64,000 nt of DNA from Oscillatoriales cyanobacterium CG2_30_40_61. Lineage in GTDB: Bacteria; Cyanobacteriota; Cyanobacteriia; Cyanobacteriales; Microcoleaceae. A model generated the notes under the pieces. The model was given only the letters and a program-made list of their open reading frames with translations. It made no database searches and was not told the DNA's origin. Each line of letters opens with the position of its first letter. Positions within the stretch are counted from its first letter, which is position 1. Positions 1 through 9,700 of this stretch are shown piece after piece. Where the stretch lies: positions 50,109 to 114,108 of the forward strand of contig MNYZ01000058.1 in the NCBI GenBank assembly GCA_001873365.1, given 5' to 3'. A program made the position numbers and the translations under genes.

Positions 1-1
1 A

Positions 2-55
2 CTGTACGGACATAATAATTCACTGTACGGACATAATATTATTATGTCCGTACAG
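2..55. repeat. 16-bp palindrome with an extra direct half-site
   Basis: The 16-base unit CTGTACGGACATAATA occurs at 2-17 and again at 23-38, so the copies are 21 bases apart. Its exact reverse complement lies at 40-55, leaving a single T between the arms. The result is a direct repeat followed by a near-perfect palindrome just upstream of the GH31 gene. It could be an operator, a recombinase core site or the end of a mobile element lying left of the window. The sequence alone does not decide between these. Confidence 0.75.
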
Positions 56-101
56 GAAAGGAAAGATTTCTAAACTTATATTCCATCTTTCAATTAAAAT
101 T

Positions 102-2465
102 ATGACCCAATATTTTGGACAGTTACACGCCCTAGACCCCAATTGGTCAAAAATTGAAGCGGTGCAAAGTGTAGAAAGATGCGATCGCGATTTTCTCTTT
201 AATTGCGGAAATATTTATGTTAAAATTAGTATATTAGCTGATAATTTAATTAGAATTCGTTATGCTCCCTCCGGTAATTTTCTTCCCCGTCGCTCTTGGG
301 CGATTAATTTAGATGATAGTCAATGGCAACCTACTATATTTCAAACTCACCAAACCGAACAAACTACAGAAATTATTACCGAAAAAATCAGAATATCTGT
401 TCAACATCACCCTTGCCTAATTCAATGTTATGATCTGGAAAATCAACCCTTTGCCACCGATACGGAATTAGGGTTTAGATGGCAACCAGGGTTAACAGCA
501 GTTGAGAAAAAAATAGAACCGGAAGAACATTTTTATGGCTTTGGAGAACGCACCGGATTTTTAGATAAAATCGGATCAATTAACACCAATTGGACGGAGA
601 ATTGTCGCAAGTATGATGCTTTAACCGATGCCATGTATCAAGCCATTCCTGTCTTTATTGCCCTACGACCGGAATTAAGTTATGGCATTTTTTTAAATAG
701 TACCCACTGGAGTCGCTTCGATATTGGGGTGAAAAAACCAGGGATTTTGCAGATGGAAACCCAGGCTCCAGAATTAGATTATTATATTATTTATGGCCCT
801 AAACCGGAGCAAATTCTTAATACCTATACCCAACTAACTGGACGAATGCCTTTGCCTCCCCGTTGGGCTTTAGGCTATCATCAATGTCGCTGGAGTTATG
901 AGTCAGAAACCGTTGTTCAAGAACTCATAAAACAATTTAGAACTCGCAAACTTCCCTGTGATGTGATTCATTTAGATATTGATTATATGCAGGGATATAG
1001 GGTTTTTACTTGGAGTGAAAAACGGTTTCCAAATCCAGGGAATTTGATTCAAAATCTATCGAAAAATGGCTTTAAAACCGTAACAATTATTGACCCAGGA
1101 GTTAAATATGAACCCGAAGCAAATTATACTATTTTTGATCAAGGATTAGCACATAATTATTTTATTAGAAAACCCAACGGAGAACTATTTCATGGTTATG
1201 TTTGGCCGGATAAAGCTGTGTTTCCTGATTTTTTAAATCCCCAGGTGCAACAATGGTGGGGAGAATGCCATCAAACCCTAACGGATATGGGGGTAGCGGG
1301 TATTTGGAATGATATGAATGAACCCGCTATTGATGACCGTCCTTTAGGGGATAAAGGAAATAAAATTACCTTTCCTTTAGAGAGTTTACAGGGGCAAAAA
1401 GAAGAACAAACAACCCACGCCGAAGCCCATAATTTATATGGGTTAATGATGGCAAAATCCAGTGCCCAAGGGTTAGCAAAATTGCGACCAAAACAGCGAT
1501 CTTTTGTCTTAACTCGGTCAGGATATGCCGGAATCCAACGCTGGTCATCGGTGTGGATGGGGGATAATCATTCGATTTGGGAACATTTAGAAATGTCTCT
1601 CCCAATGTTATGTAATATGGGGTTATCGGGAGTAGCATTTGTTGGTTCTGATATTGGAGGTTTTGGGGGCAATGCGACACCGGAATTATTCGCCCGGTGG
1701 ATGCAATTAGGACTATTATATCCGTTGATGCGAGGTCATTCGGCTTTGTCAACTTCCCAACATGAACCCTGGGCATTTGGAGAACGGGTTGAACGCATTT
1801 GTCGGGAGTATTTAGAATTACGCTATCGTCTTTTACCCTATCTTTATACCTTATTTTGGGAAGCGACACAAACGGGTGCACCCATTCTTCGCCCCCTATT
1901 TTATCACTATCCAAATGATAGCAAAACCTATACTTTATCGGATCAGGTTTTATTGGGTTCGGCGATTTTAGCTGCTCCTATTTGTCGTCCGGGCATTGAA
2001 TCTCGGGCGGTGTATTTACCCGCAGGAATTTGGTATGATTGGTGGACAGGAAAACCCTATGCTGGATTACAATATATTTTAGCCGATGCTCCTTTAGAAC
2101 GGATGCCATTGTATGTAAAAGCAGGGTCAATTATTCCCTTACAACCTGTAATGCAATATGTGGATGAAAAACCGATTGATTGTTTAACTTTTAAGGTGTT
2201 TCCAGGGACAGGAGAGGGAATTTTATATGAAGATGATGGTAATTCTTTTGAATATATTCAAGGAGTTTGTTCAATAATTAAATCTAAAGTATATCCTGAA
2301 AATCAGGAGTTAATTATTGAAATTGAACCCCGTCAAGGACGATGGACTCCCCCGGAAAGGGAGATTATTATTGATGTGGTGGGAGTGGGAGAACAGCGTT
2401 TTCACGATGATGGTCGGGGGAAAATATTCAGGTTTGGTTATGAAAATTACGTTGTTGGGTTTTAG
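102..2465 (+). CDS. Glycoside hydrolase family 31 alpha-glucosidase
   Basis: Predicted cytoplasmic alpha-glucosidase of 787 residues that removes terminal glucose from alpha-linked oligosaccharides or glycogen fragments. The order is GH31 N-terminal beta domain (about 1-240), (beta/alpha)8 catalytic domain (about 245-600) and C-terminal beta domains. The family nucleophile motif WNDMNEP gives Asp404, and the acid/base motif WMGDN gives Asp488. GSDIGGF follows, as usual in the family. There is no signal peptide, so it acts inside the cell. Length is normal for GH31. It stands alone: the next gene is convergent, and upstream lies only a palindromic repeat. Exact substrate (maltose-type versus other alpha-glucosides) cannot be read from the sequence. 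Confidence 0.93.
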   Translation: MTQYFGQLHALDPNWSKIEAVQSVERCDRDFLFNCGNIYVKISILADNLIRIRYAPSGNFLPRRSWAINLDDSQWQPTIFQTHQTEQTTEIITEKIRISVQHHPCLIQCYDLENQPFATDTELGFRWQPGLTAVEKKIEPEEHFYGFGERTGFLDKIGSINTNWTENCRKYDALTDAMYQAIPVFIALRPELSYGIFLNSTHWSRFDIGVKKPGILQMETQAPELDYYIIYGPKPEQILNTYTQLTGRMPLPPRWALGYHQCRWSYESETVVQELIKQFRTRKLPCDVIHLDIDYMQGYRVFTWSEKRFPNPGNLIQNLSKNGFKTVTIIDPGVKYEPEANYTIFDQGLAHNYFIRKPNGELFHGYVWPDKAVFPDFLNPQVQQWWGECHQTLTDMGVAGIWNDMNEPAIDDRPLGDKGNKITFPLESLQGQKEEQTTHAEAHNLYGLMMAKSSAQGLAKLRPKQRSFVLTRSGYAGIQRWSSVWMGDNHSIWEHLEMSLPMLCNMGLSGVAFVGSDIGGFGGNATPELFARWMQLGLLYPLMRGHSALSTSQHEPWAFGERVERICREYLELRYRLLPYLYTLFWEATQTGAPILRPLFYHYPNDSKTYTLSDQVLLGSAILAAPICRPGIESRAVYLPAGIWYDWWTGKPYAGLQYILADAPLERMPLYVKAGSIIPLQPVMQYVDEKPIDCLTFKVFPGTGEGILYEDDGNSFEYIQGVCSIIKSKVYPENQELIIEIEPRQGRWTPPEREIIIDVVGVGEQRFHDDGRGKIFRFGYENYVVGF

Positions 2466-2505
2466 TTCTTGTAAAGATTGCGCTGAAGCGCAACAACGAA
2501 ATAAA

Positions 2506-3324
2506 TTAAGGGTTTAGCGGGGTTCCACAGCGTTTACAGAAGTGGGCATCTTGGTCATGGACTGACCACCCACAACCGGAACAAATCGTTTCTATTTGAT
2601 TAGTAGTTTTGAGTAATTGTTTAATTAAATCTCCTAATTGCCAAGGAATTAAAGCAATTCCAGTTAATATCATTAAAATGGTTAAAAATCTGCCTTTATC
2701 TGAAATGGGAGTGACATCCCCAAACCCTACGGTAGTCATGGTGACAACGGAAAAATAAACTGCGTCTAAAAAGGTTTTAAAAACCTCTGGGTTAACGGGA
2801 TGTTCGACTTGATAAATTAAGCCAGAAAAGATAAAAATAATGGTTAATAGGGTGAAAATAATTCGAGCTAAAATGACTCCATCTTCGCTTTTAATCCTGA
2901 AAATTGATATTTTAACATCAATAAATCTAATTAATCGGAGGATTCTAAACCAACGAAAGATTCTTAAATAACTGATATTTAAAAATCTTAAATAACCCTG
3001 TAAAATAATAAATAAATCAATAATAGATAAAGGATTGAATATAAATTCTTTTTTATTATCAGCCGCCCAAAATCTAATTACATACTCAATTGTAAAACAA
3101 ATTAAAATCACAAAATCCAGCAATTCTAACCGAGAATGAACTAAATCAGAAATCGGATAGGTTTGGGCGATAAAACTGGTTAAGGAGATTAAAATTAATC
3201 CGGTTAAGGTTAAATTAACGGTTTTCCCGATGGGAGTATTAATATCTTCTAAATAAAAGGCTACTTTCTGGCGTTGATTTTCCCAAAAACCGAATTGAGA
3301 TGTGGATGAAATTGGATCTCCCAT
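2506..3324 (-). CDS. Voltage-gated-type potassium channel with C-terminal zinc ribbon
   Basis: Six-transmembrane K+ channel subunit of 272 residues from the ATG at 3324. A TTG 14 codons upstream is also open but has no ribosome binding site. The S4-like helix carries regularly spaced arginines (LRIFRWFRILRLIRFI). The pore has the K+ selectivity filter TTVGFGD between the last two membrane helices. After the pore helix a short tail ends in a CxxC...CxxC knuckle (CSGCG, CKRCG), which looks like a zinc ribbon in the cytoplasm. It is the last gene of a leftward trio with the glycosyltransferase and the anchored unknown protein. K+ selectivity follows from the filter; voltage gating is inferred from S4. 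Confidence 0.88.
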   Translation of the reverse strand: MGDPISSTSQFGFWENQRQKVAFYLEDINTPIGKTVNLTLTGLILISLTSFIAQTYPISDLVHSRLELLDFVILICFTIEYVIRFWAADNKKEFIFNPLSIIDLFIILQGYLRFLNISYLRIFRWFRILRLIRFIDVKISIFRIKSEDGVILARIIFTLLTIIFIFSGLIYQVEHPVNPEVFKTFLDAVYFSVVTMTTVGFGDVTPISDKGRFLTILMILTGIALIPWQLGDLIKQLLKTTNQIETICSGCGWSVHDQDAHFCKRCGTPLNP

Positions 3325-3378
3325 AAATTTAGATAGGTTATAAAATAAGTTGAAAGTTATGATCAAAGGAGATAGAAT

Positions 3379-5037
3379 TTATTCTATAGATTTTAATAAT
3401 AACTCTAGGATTTCTTGGCGGTCTTTTTGCTCTGTTTTGGGTTGTTCATCTAACCAGGTAATCGCTCGATTTCTACCATTTTCCGCCGCAATTATTAAAG
3501 TTCCCCAGGTTTTTAATTCCAATTGTTCAGGATTTTCTAATAAAGCGGCGTTCAAACGATTTTTAATTCTTCCTCCATTTGATCTTAACAAATTGCCAAT
3601 TTCCTGTTGATTTCCTGGGCTATTTTTTAACACCTCTAGCGCCTCATTCCAGCGTCCATCAATCAAACTAGCTAATACCTGTTGACTGGGACTTGCCCAA
3701 GCTGCGATCGCTTGAGCCTTAGTAATTTTAGCATGAAATTCAATTAAATCTAACTGGGCTTGAACCGCCATTGACCATTTCAAATTCGCACTATTTCCAG
3801 AGACTATATTTTTTTTCAAGGGTTTAATTAAATCCAATGCTGGTGACCATAACCCACTGCGGGCTAATCTTAACGCCTGTCGATAATTATAATCATCTAA
3901 AAAGGTTTCATTTAAAGAAATTGCAGTTAATTGAATCGGGTTAGGAATAAATTGTAAAGGTTGGACTTGATAAATACTAAACTGAGGCTCTAAACCAATG
4001 GTTTGTTCAATTAATAATTCTGGATCTTTACCTCCGGTTACTTCTTGCCATATCGGTTGTTGTCCGGCAGCACTTTTCCATTCTAACATCATGCTCAAAT
4101 AGTTATGACTCGGATTGTAATGCAGAATCTGTCCATAGGGAACGGTTTTATCTGCGATTACCCGCTCACTATTGAGATTAAACCAAACACCCTGTTGAGG
4201 AACTTTACCTTTAAATTGTGTTAGTCGAGTTAGGGGTAATGGCTTATTAGAACCCTGTTGATTAGATTCGGTTCCAATTAATGATGCAATCACAAAAGAT
4301 TCGGCTGGCCCCTTAGTTTCTAACTGCTGGATTAACCGATAATATTGAGTGCTACCCTGGCGCTGATAGGGGGTTTTAACAGCTTCATAAACCCGCACCT
4401 GAACAATTTCCTCACAAACTCCTTCACAGGGATGGGAAACACTAGATTCACGGCTTTTTAAAATAGGAATTAATAAATCATTCGACTGTTGAATTCCAGC
4501 ATCAGAATTGACAAATAAAGAGTTAAATGGGACTGCGGATTTTTGCTCATTTCCGGTTTTGGCAATGGAATCAACCATCGGTAAAGTTAGGGATTTTCCC
4601 ACCCTTAATCCTTCAGTTTTGAGGGCTTGATTAATTTCCTCTAAGGTAACAATTGAGTCTCGGCGTTGTAGGGGAATTTGTGTCCAACTGGGTAAAAATT
4701 GATTTAACCAAACTCCGATATCAGGATTCACAATTAGTTGATAACTAAACCAAGCACAGCCCCCAATTAAAGTAGTTCCTCCGAATAGTAAAGTAAAAGC
4801 AACTCCGTCGGCGATCCACTTTTTCCAGAATTGGCTAATGGGCTGGGAAGGTTTGGGTTTGGAGGGTTGGGGGGCGGTTTTTTTACCCGCAGGTAAAGCA
4901 GCCCTTTGGGAACGTCGATTTGGACGCTGCTGTTGCCCTGATTTGGCGGGGGTTTTCGCCGTTTTGGGCTGAGGTTTTTGGGATTGACTCTTTTTGCTGG
5001 GGGAGGGTTGATGACCTGTCTCTAACGGATTCATCAT
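3379..5037 (-). CDS. Single-pass membrane protein of unknown function
   Basis: 552 residues; I do not recognise a named domain. Residues 1-70 are a low-complexity Lys/Gln/Pro/Ser tail, probably disordered and cytoplasmic. One hydrophobic stretch follows near residues 75-105 (ADGVAFTLLFGGTTLIGGC). The remaining 440 residues would then lie outside the membrane. The last 170 residues are helical and Ala/Leu-rich, and read like degenerate TPR-type helical pairs. It starts 24 bases after the glycosyltransferase stop and ends just before the channel gene, so the three are probably co-transcribed. Two methionines open the frame; I kept the first. It looks like a conserved cyanobacterial hypothetical, but no function can be assigned. 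Confidence 0.8.
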   Translation of the reverse strand: MMNPLETGHQPSPSKKSQSQKPQPKTAKTPAKSGQQQRPNRRSQRAALPAGKKTAPQPSKPKPSQPISQFWKKWIADGVAFTLLFGGTTLIGGCAWFSYQLIVNPDIGVWLNQFLPSWTQIPLQRRDSIVTLEEINQALKTEGLRVGKSLTLPMVDSIAKTGNEQKSAVPFNSLFVNSDAGIQQSNDLLIPILKSRESSVSHPCEGVCEEIVQVRVYEAVKTPYQRQGSTQYYRLIQQLETKGPAESFVIASLIGTESNQQGSNKPLPLTRLTQFKGKVPQQGVWFNLNSERVIADKTVPYGQILHYNPSHNYLSMMLEWKSAAGQQPIWQEVTGGKDPELLIEQTIGLEPQFSIYQVQPLQFIPNPIQLTAISLNETFLDDYNYRQALRLARSGLWSPALDLIKPLKKNIVSGNSANLKWSMAVQAQLDLIEFHAKITKAQAIAAWASPSQQVLASLIDGRWNEALEVLKNSPGNQQEIGNLLRSNGGRIKNRLNAALLENPEQLELKTWGTLIIAAENGRNRAITWLDEQPKTEQKDRQEILELLLKSIE

Positions 5038-5061
5038 GGGGATTGATAGGATGGAAGGATG

Positions 5062-6276
5062 CTAACGGCGCAGTAAAACCTGTTCATAAAGTTCACCCGC
5101 TCGTTCCCAAGTATATTCAGTTTCTATTAATAATCTCCCATTTTGCGACAATTGTTCCCTCAGATGGGGATGTTCAAACAGTCGGCTAATGGCTTCTACA
5201 TATTCTGTGACGGTGTTAGCCCGCAAAGCACGATGGGGGTCATGGGGCCCATCCACGGCCAATCCTTCTAAACCGCGATCGCTGGCTACCACTGGAACCC
5301 CGGCGGCCATGGCTTCCAGGGTTTTATTTTTAATCCCGTAGCCACTGCGCAGGGGGGTGACACAGACCGTCCCCTGATGTAAATAATCGACGACCTTGGG
5401 GACTCCCCCGGTGACGATCACACCCGGATGCTTGGCTAATTGTAGAACCTCGGGAACGGGTCGGGCTCCGATAATCGTAAAAGTGGTATCGGGATAGGAA
5501 TTTTGCAGGGTGGGTAAGACCTCCAGGGTAAAAAATCTGGCGGCGTCGATATTATGGGAGGCGTCCATCGCACCGACAAATACTAAGTTATGATTATTGG
5601 GGTCATGCGATCGCATCGGAAATAATTCTAAATCCACCCCATTAGCAACCACATGAATTTCTCCCTGGGGTTGAAATTGACGGAATTGTTTTTCATCATC
5701 TGTAGTGGTGACAACTAAATCATGGAATTTAGCCGCATAGCGTTTTTCATAACGTTCTAGGATTAATTGTAAATAAATCCGATCCCGTTGGGGATGGGGA
5801 GAAGCCCCCATTTCTAAATGATTACGAGTCCAACCCACAACGGAACTATGAATATTAACAACGGTATGAACCCGGTTTAAATAGGACGGTCGAATATAAA
5901 TTTCATTAACACTATGTTCGCAGGTAATTACATCTACTTTTCCTTGTTCAACCGCTTGATCGATCCAAGTTTGCATTTCCTGGGAATATCGATAAAGCAC
6001 ATTGGGAGGGGTACTTTTGACCAGGGAATTAATAAACCTACCAACCTTAGCCCCCGCCCAGGTCGGAGGTTCGGGAGGGAGGGGAAACACCACCAGTTCA
6101 CTTACCCATTGACGCAATTCTGACACATCCTGATCACTAACCCCCGAATGTCGTTGGGTGATTAGGGTGACATGATGGCGAGAATGAAGATATTTAAGCA
6201 AGTTAAACGTTCTAATCTCCGTTCCTCCTCGACTGGGTGGATAGGGAAACGTAGAGGAGATGATTAAAATATTCAT
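5062..6276 (-). CDS. GT-B (family 4-like) glycosyltransferase
   Basis: 404-residue retaining-type glycosyltransferase, from the ATG at 6276; a TTG four codons further upstream is less likely. The N-terminal half has the GT-B start ILIISSTFPYPPSRGGTEIR, typical of enzymes that take a sugar acceptor at a glycine-rich loop. The C-terminal half has the nucleotide-sugar domain with LVFVGAM, TIIGARP and the donor-binding segment GYGIKNKTLEAMAAGVPVV. No membrane helix is visible, so it is cytoplasmic or peripheral. It is likely to act in polysaccharide or glycolipid synthesis. Donor and acceptor are unknown. It is the first gene of the leftward trio. Confidence 0.87.
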   Translation of the reverse strand: MNILIISSTFPYPPSRGGTEIRTFNLLKYLHSRHHVTLITQRHSGVSDQDVSELRQWVSELVVFPLPPEPPTWAGAKVGRFINSLVKSTPPNVLYRYSQEMQTWIDQAVEQGKVDVITCEHSVNEIYIRPSYLNRVHTVVNIHSSVVGWTRNHLEMGASPHPQRDRIYLQLILERYEKRYAAKFHDLVVTTTDDEKQFRQFQPQGEIHVVANGVDLELFPMRSHDPNNHNLVFVGAMDASHNIDAARFFTLEVLPTLQNSYPDTTFTIIGARPVPEVLQLAKHPGVIVTGGVPKVVDYLHQGTVCVTPLRSGYGIKNKTLEAMAAGVPVVASDRGLEGLAVDGPHDPHRALRANTVTEYVEAISRLFEHPHLREQLSQNGRLLIETEYTWERAGELYEQVLLRR

Positions 6277-6500
6277 ACGGTGATTCAATCAGAATTTAAA
6301 AATAGATGACCCCATTGCTTCAAAAGTAGGACTTGGACTATTGCCGATAAATTTTTTTTCCCAATGTTGTATTATTATACAACTCTTAAACTTAATCTTA
6401 TCTATTTTTTGAAACTTAATTAATCAAACTGTTAGAGAATTTGATTCTTGTGACAATTTTAGAACTAGCACAAGGTTTCCGTCAAAGCGGAGTGTTCATC

Positions 6501-6560
6501 TGTTATAGTAGGAATTATAACACCCCCAATCCACCGATCTCGCTTCAGATCGGTGTTTTT
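6501..6560 (+). ncRNA. Possible short RNA with intrinsic terminator
   Basis: An extended -10 element TGTTATAGT lies at 6501-6509. About 25 bases later a 9-bp GC-rich hairpin follows (CACCGATCT 6532-6540, AGATCGGTG 6547-6555) with a run of five T. This would give a transcript of about 45 bases. The -35 region is poor. No protein gene upstream on this strand needs the terminator, so either a short RNA or a bidirectional terminator for some other transcript is possible. Low certainty. Confidence 0.3.
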
Positions 6561-6586
6561 GTAGATGTTGTTATGGGTTGATTAAC

Positions 6587-6697
6587 AGGACTTACCCACC
6601 GTCGCCCGATCAACCGGGTTTTTTAGAGAATATGTGGGTCACAAGCAAGTATTTTCCTAAAAAAAACCCGGTTTCTTTGGTTGGGTGCGTAAGTCCT
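6587..6697. mobile_element. MITE-like element, copy A
   Basis: 111-bp non-coding element bounded by the inverted ends AGGACTTAC... and ...GTGCGTAAGTCCT. ATTAAC flanks it on both sides, which could be a target duplication. An internal AACCCGGTTTCT segment recurs in copy B at 45742-45843. It carries no open frame and would depend on a transposase supplied elsewhere. Confidence 0.7.
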
Positions 6698-6762
6698 AAT
6701 TAACTGATTGAAACGATTAGATGTTGGTGTTCTGGTTTAACGGCTTGCTTTAAGATGGAGAT

Positions 6763-9700
6763 ATGAATACAGATTTTACCGATTCCTTACCGCAGTGGCT
6801 AAGGTTTATCCAACGTCATCGCGCCAGTCTGATTGCTGTGATTCCCATATCTAGTTTAATCATTGGTCTAGCGATCGCAGCCACATTTCAATACCAAGCA
6901 CAAGAAGCTAGAGACAGAGTTTACCATACCTATCTCGTCAAAAATCAAGCTCAAGAATTGCTAACGCAAGTTTTGACCACAGAAGTTGTGGTCAAAGATT
7001 ATGGGTTAACGGGTGAAAAAAAATATTTAGACAGTCACGAAAAAGCCACTAAAAATCTACTCATTTCCTTAGATGAAATGAGATATTTAGCGAAAAATAA
7101 TCCGAATAAAATTCAAAAACTCAAAAATCTGGAAACTTCTATTAATAAATCTAATGCCCTGTTTAAAGTATACTTAAATACAATAAAATCTCCCCAGCAG
7201 TCAGCAAATTCACCAAATCTTTTACTGGAGATTGGGGAACAAATGCAGATGACTCGCCAAGAGATTCAGCAATTAATTCAGGAAGAAGAAATCATCATTG
7301 AACAACGCAGAAAAAATCAAAAAGATCAAGTTCAATTAACATGGATATCCATGTTTGCTGTAACCGGATTAGGAATTTTAGGATCGATTTTGGCAAGATA
7401 TTTAATGCAAAAATTAGATCAAAAGTTAGCCTTGCAAATAGCCCAAACCCATGCCCAAGAAAGGCTATTTAGAGATACCTTTGAACAAGCTGCCGTGGGT
7501 ATAGGTCATATTTCCCTATCCCAAAAATGGCTAAAAGTCAATCAAAAATTATGTGATATTTTAGGTTATTCCAGGGAAAAACTATTAAGATATAGGTTAT
7601 CGGATCTCACCCATCCCGAAGATATTAATAAAGATTTATTGTTATTTAAAAACCTGATTAATCAAGAAATTTCCAGTTATTCAATTGAAAAACGCTATAT
7701 TCATAAAAATGGCTCAATTGTGTGGATTAACTTAACAGTTTCCTTGGGGTCATGGTTAGATAAATCCCCCTATTATCAAAGGGAAGAAAAACGCTATGGG
7801 ATTGCGGTGATTGAAGATATTACCGATCGCAAACAATTAGAGTTAGAACGCGATCGCTTTTTTGAATTATCCGTTGATATGCTGATTATTGTTGATCGAA
7901 ATTTACGATTTAAACGGGTGAGTCCCTCCGTAGAAAAAATTCTAGGTTTTCTTCCTGAACAACTACACAAAACCTCCTTTACCTCCCTAGTTCATCCCGA
8001 TCATTTAAGTTCCGTTGAACAATCTATTAGTGAAGAAAATACTCAAGAAGCTCTGATCTTTTCCTTTGAAACCCGACTTCGTTGTCAAGATAATTCCTAT
8101 AAATGGATTGCTTGGAATTGTGTTAGAATTGCCCAGACGGGATTAATGTATGGAACCGGTCGAAATATTACAGAACGAAAACAAGTAGAAGATGCGATCG
8201 AAAGAGAAAGTCAACAACTCAGACAAATTATTACCCATGCTCCCGTGGCTATGGCTATGTTTAATCGAGAAATGGGCTATATTGCTTACAGTGATAAATG
8301 GTTATCCGATTTTGGTTTAGTCCGATTAAAACAACAATCTGCTTCCCCGGAGCAATCTGATTTAAAAGTCTTTCCTCAAATGCCCTACACTTGGAAAAAA
8401 GCCTTTAAAAAGGGATTAAAAGGAAAGATTATTTCCAATTCTGAAGATGTATTTTATGATGCGAATGGCAAAAAAAGTATTATTCGCTGGGCGATTCATC
8501 CTTGGTATGAACCCAATCAACAAATTGGGGGTGTGGTAATTGCAGCAGATAAAATTGATGAATTAGTAGAAGCTCGGGAAGCCGCCTTAGAGAATGCCCG
8601 GATTAAGTCTCAATTTCTGGCAAATATGAGTCATGAAATCCGCACTCCGATGAATGGAGTTTTAGGGATGGCAGGATTATTATTAAGAACTGAACTAACT
8701 CCTAAACAACATAATTTTGTTAACGGAATTCGCATGAGTGCGGAACATTTATTGGCAATTATTAATGATATTCTTGATTTTTCTAAATTAGAAGCGATCG
8801 AAGTCAAACTAGAAACAGTAGATTTTGATTTAGAAAATTGTTTAGAAACTGTTGTTGATTGGGTAGCAACTCAGGCGGAAGAAAAAAGATTAGAACTCGC
8901 TATTATTGTTGATAGTAATGTACCCCTTCAGTTACGCGGAGATCCGGGTCGTTTACGCCAAATTCTATTAAACTTATTAGGAAATGGGATTAAATTTACC
9001 CCCGCCGGAGAAATTGTCGTCCGGGTGAATCAACTTTCTCATACCTCCCATACAACCCGATTACGGTTTGAAATTTCCGATACTGGTATTGGTATTGCTG
9101 CGGAGGAAAAAGATAAACTTTTCCAATGTTTTTCCCAATTGGATGCTTCCACCACCCGTCAATATGGAGGCACAGGATTAGGGTTAGTTATTTCTAAACA
9201 ATTAGTTGATTTAATGGGCGGTGAGATTGGGGTTGAAAGTCAGGTCGGTAAAGGATCAATATTTTGGTTTACCGCTCAATTTTTAATCGGAGAAACCAAA
9301 CCCAATCGAGTCGTCCCCCCTAGTTTAATCAATTTAAAATTATTAGTTGCCGAGCGCAGTAGTGCCATTCGTCAATCAATTCGTTTTTTAACTCAATCCT
9401 GGGGAATAGAGTTAGATGAAGCCATGGATACAGAATCAGCATTAACTTTATTGCGCCAAGCAGCAACCCAAGGAAAACCCTATCATATTGCAATTTTTGA
9501 TCAAAAATTATTACCTGTTTATTCAGACAATATTACTGATATCATCCACAAAGATCACAATTTATCCTCAACAAAATTAGTCTTAATGACCCGGAACAAT
9601 TACCGAGATGAAGCCGAAACCTTATTAGATAAAGGGATAGCTAGTTATTTAATTAAACCTATTAGGGCTGCTCGTTTATTTGATGCGATCTTAACAACCA

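Larger units (their letters stand above)
6277..6762. other. Intergenic region with hairpin terminator and MITE copy
   Basis: No protein gene is visible between the divergent glycosyltransferase and hybrid kinase genes. The stretch holds a possible short transcription unit (extended -10 at 6501-6509, terminator hairpin 6532-6560) and one copy of a small inverted-repeat element at 6587-6697. Confidence 0.7.

Noticed and set aside
1366-1914. 182-codon minus-strand frame inside the GH31 gene
   Set aside because: Antisense shadow of the catalytic domain; no start signal and no recognisable domain.
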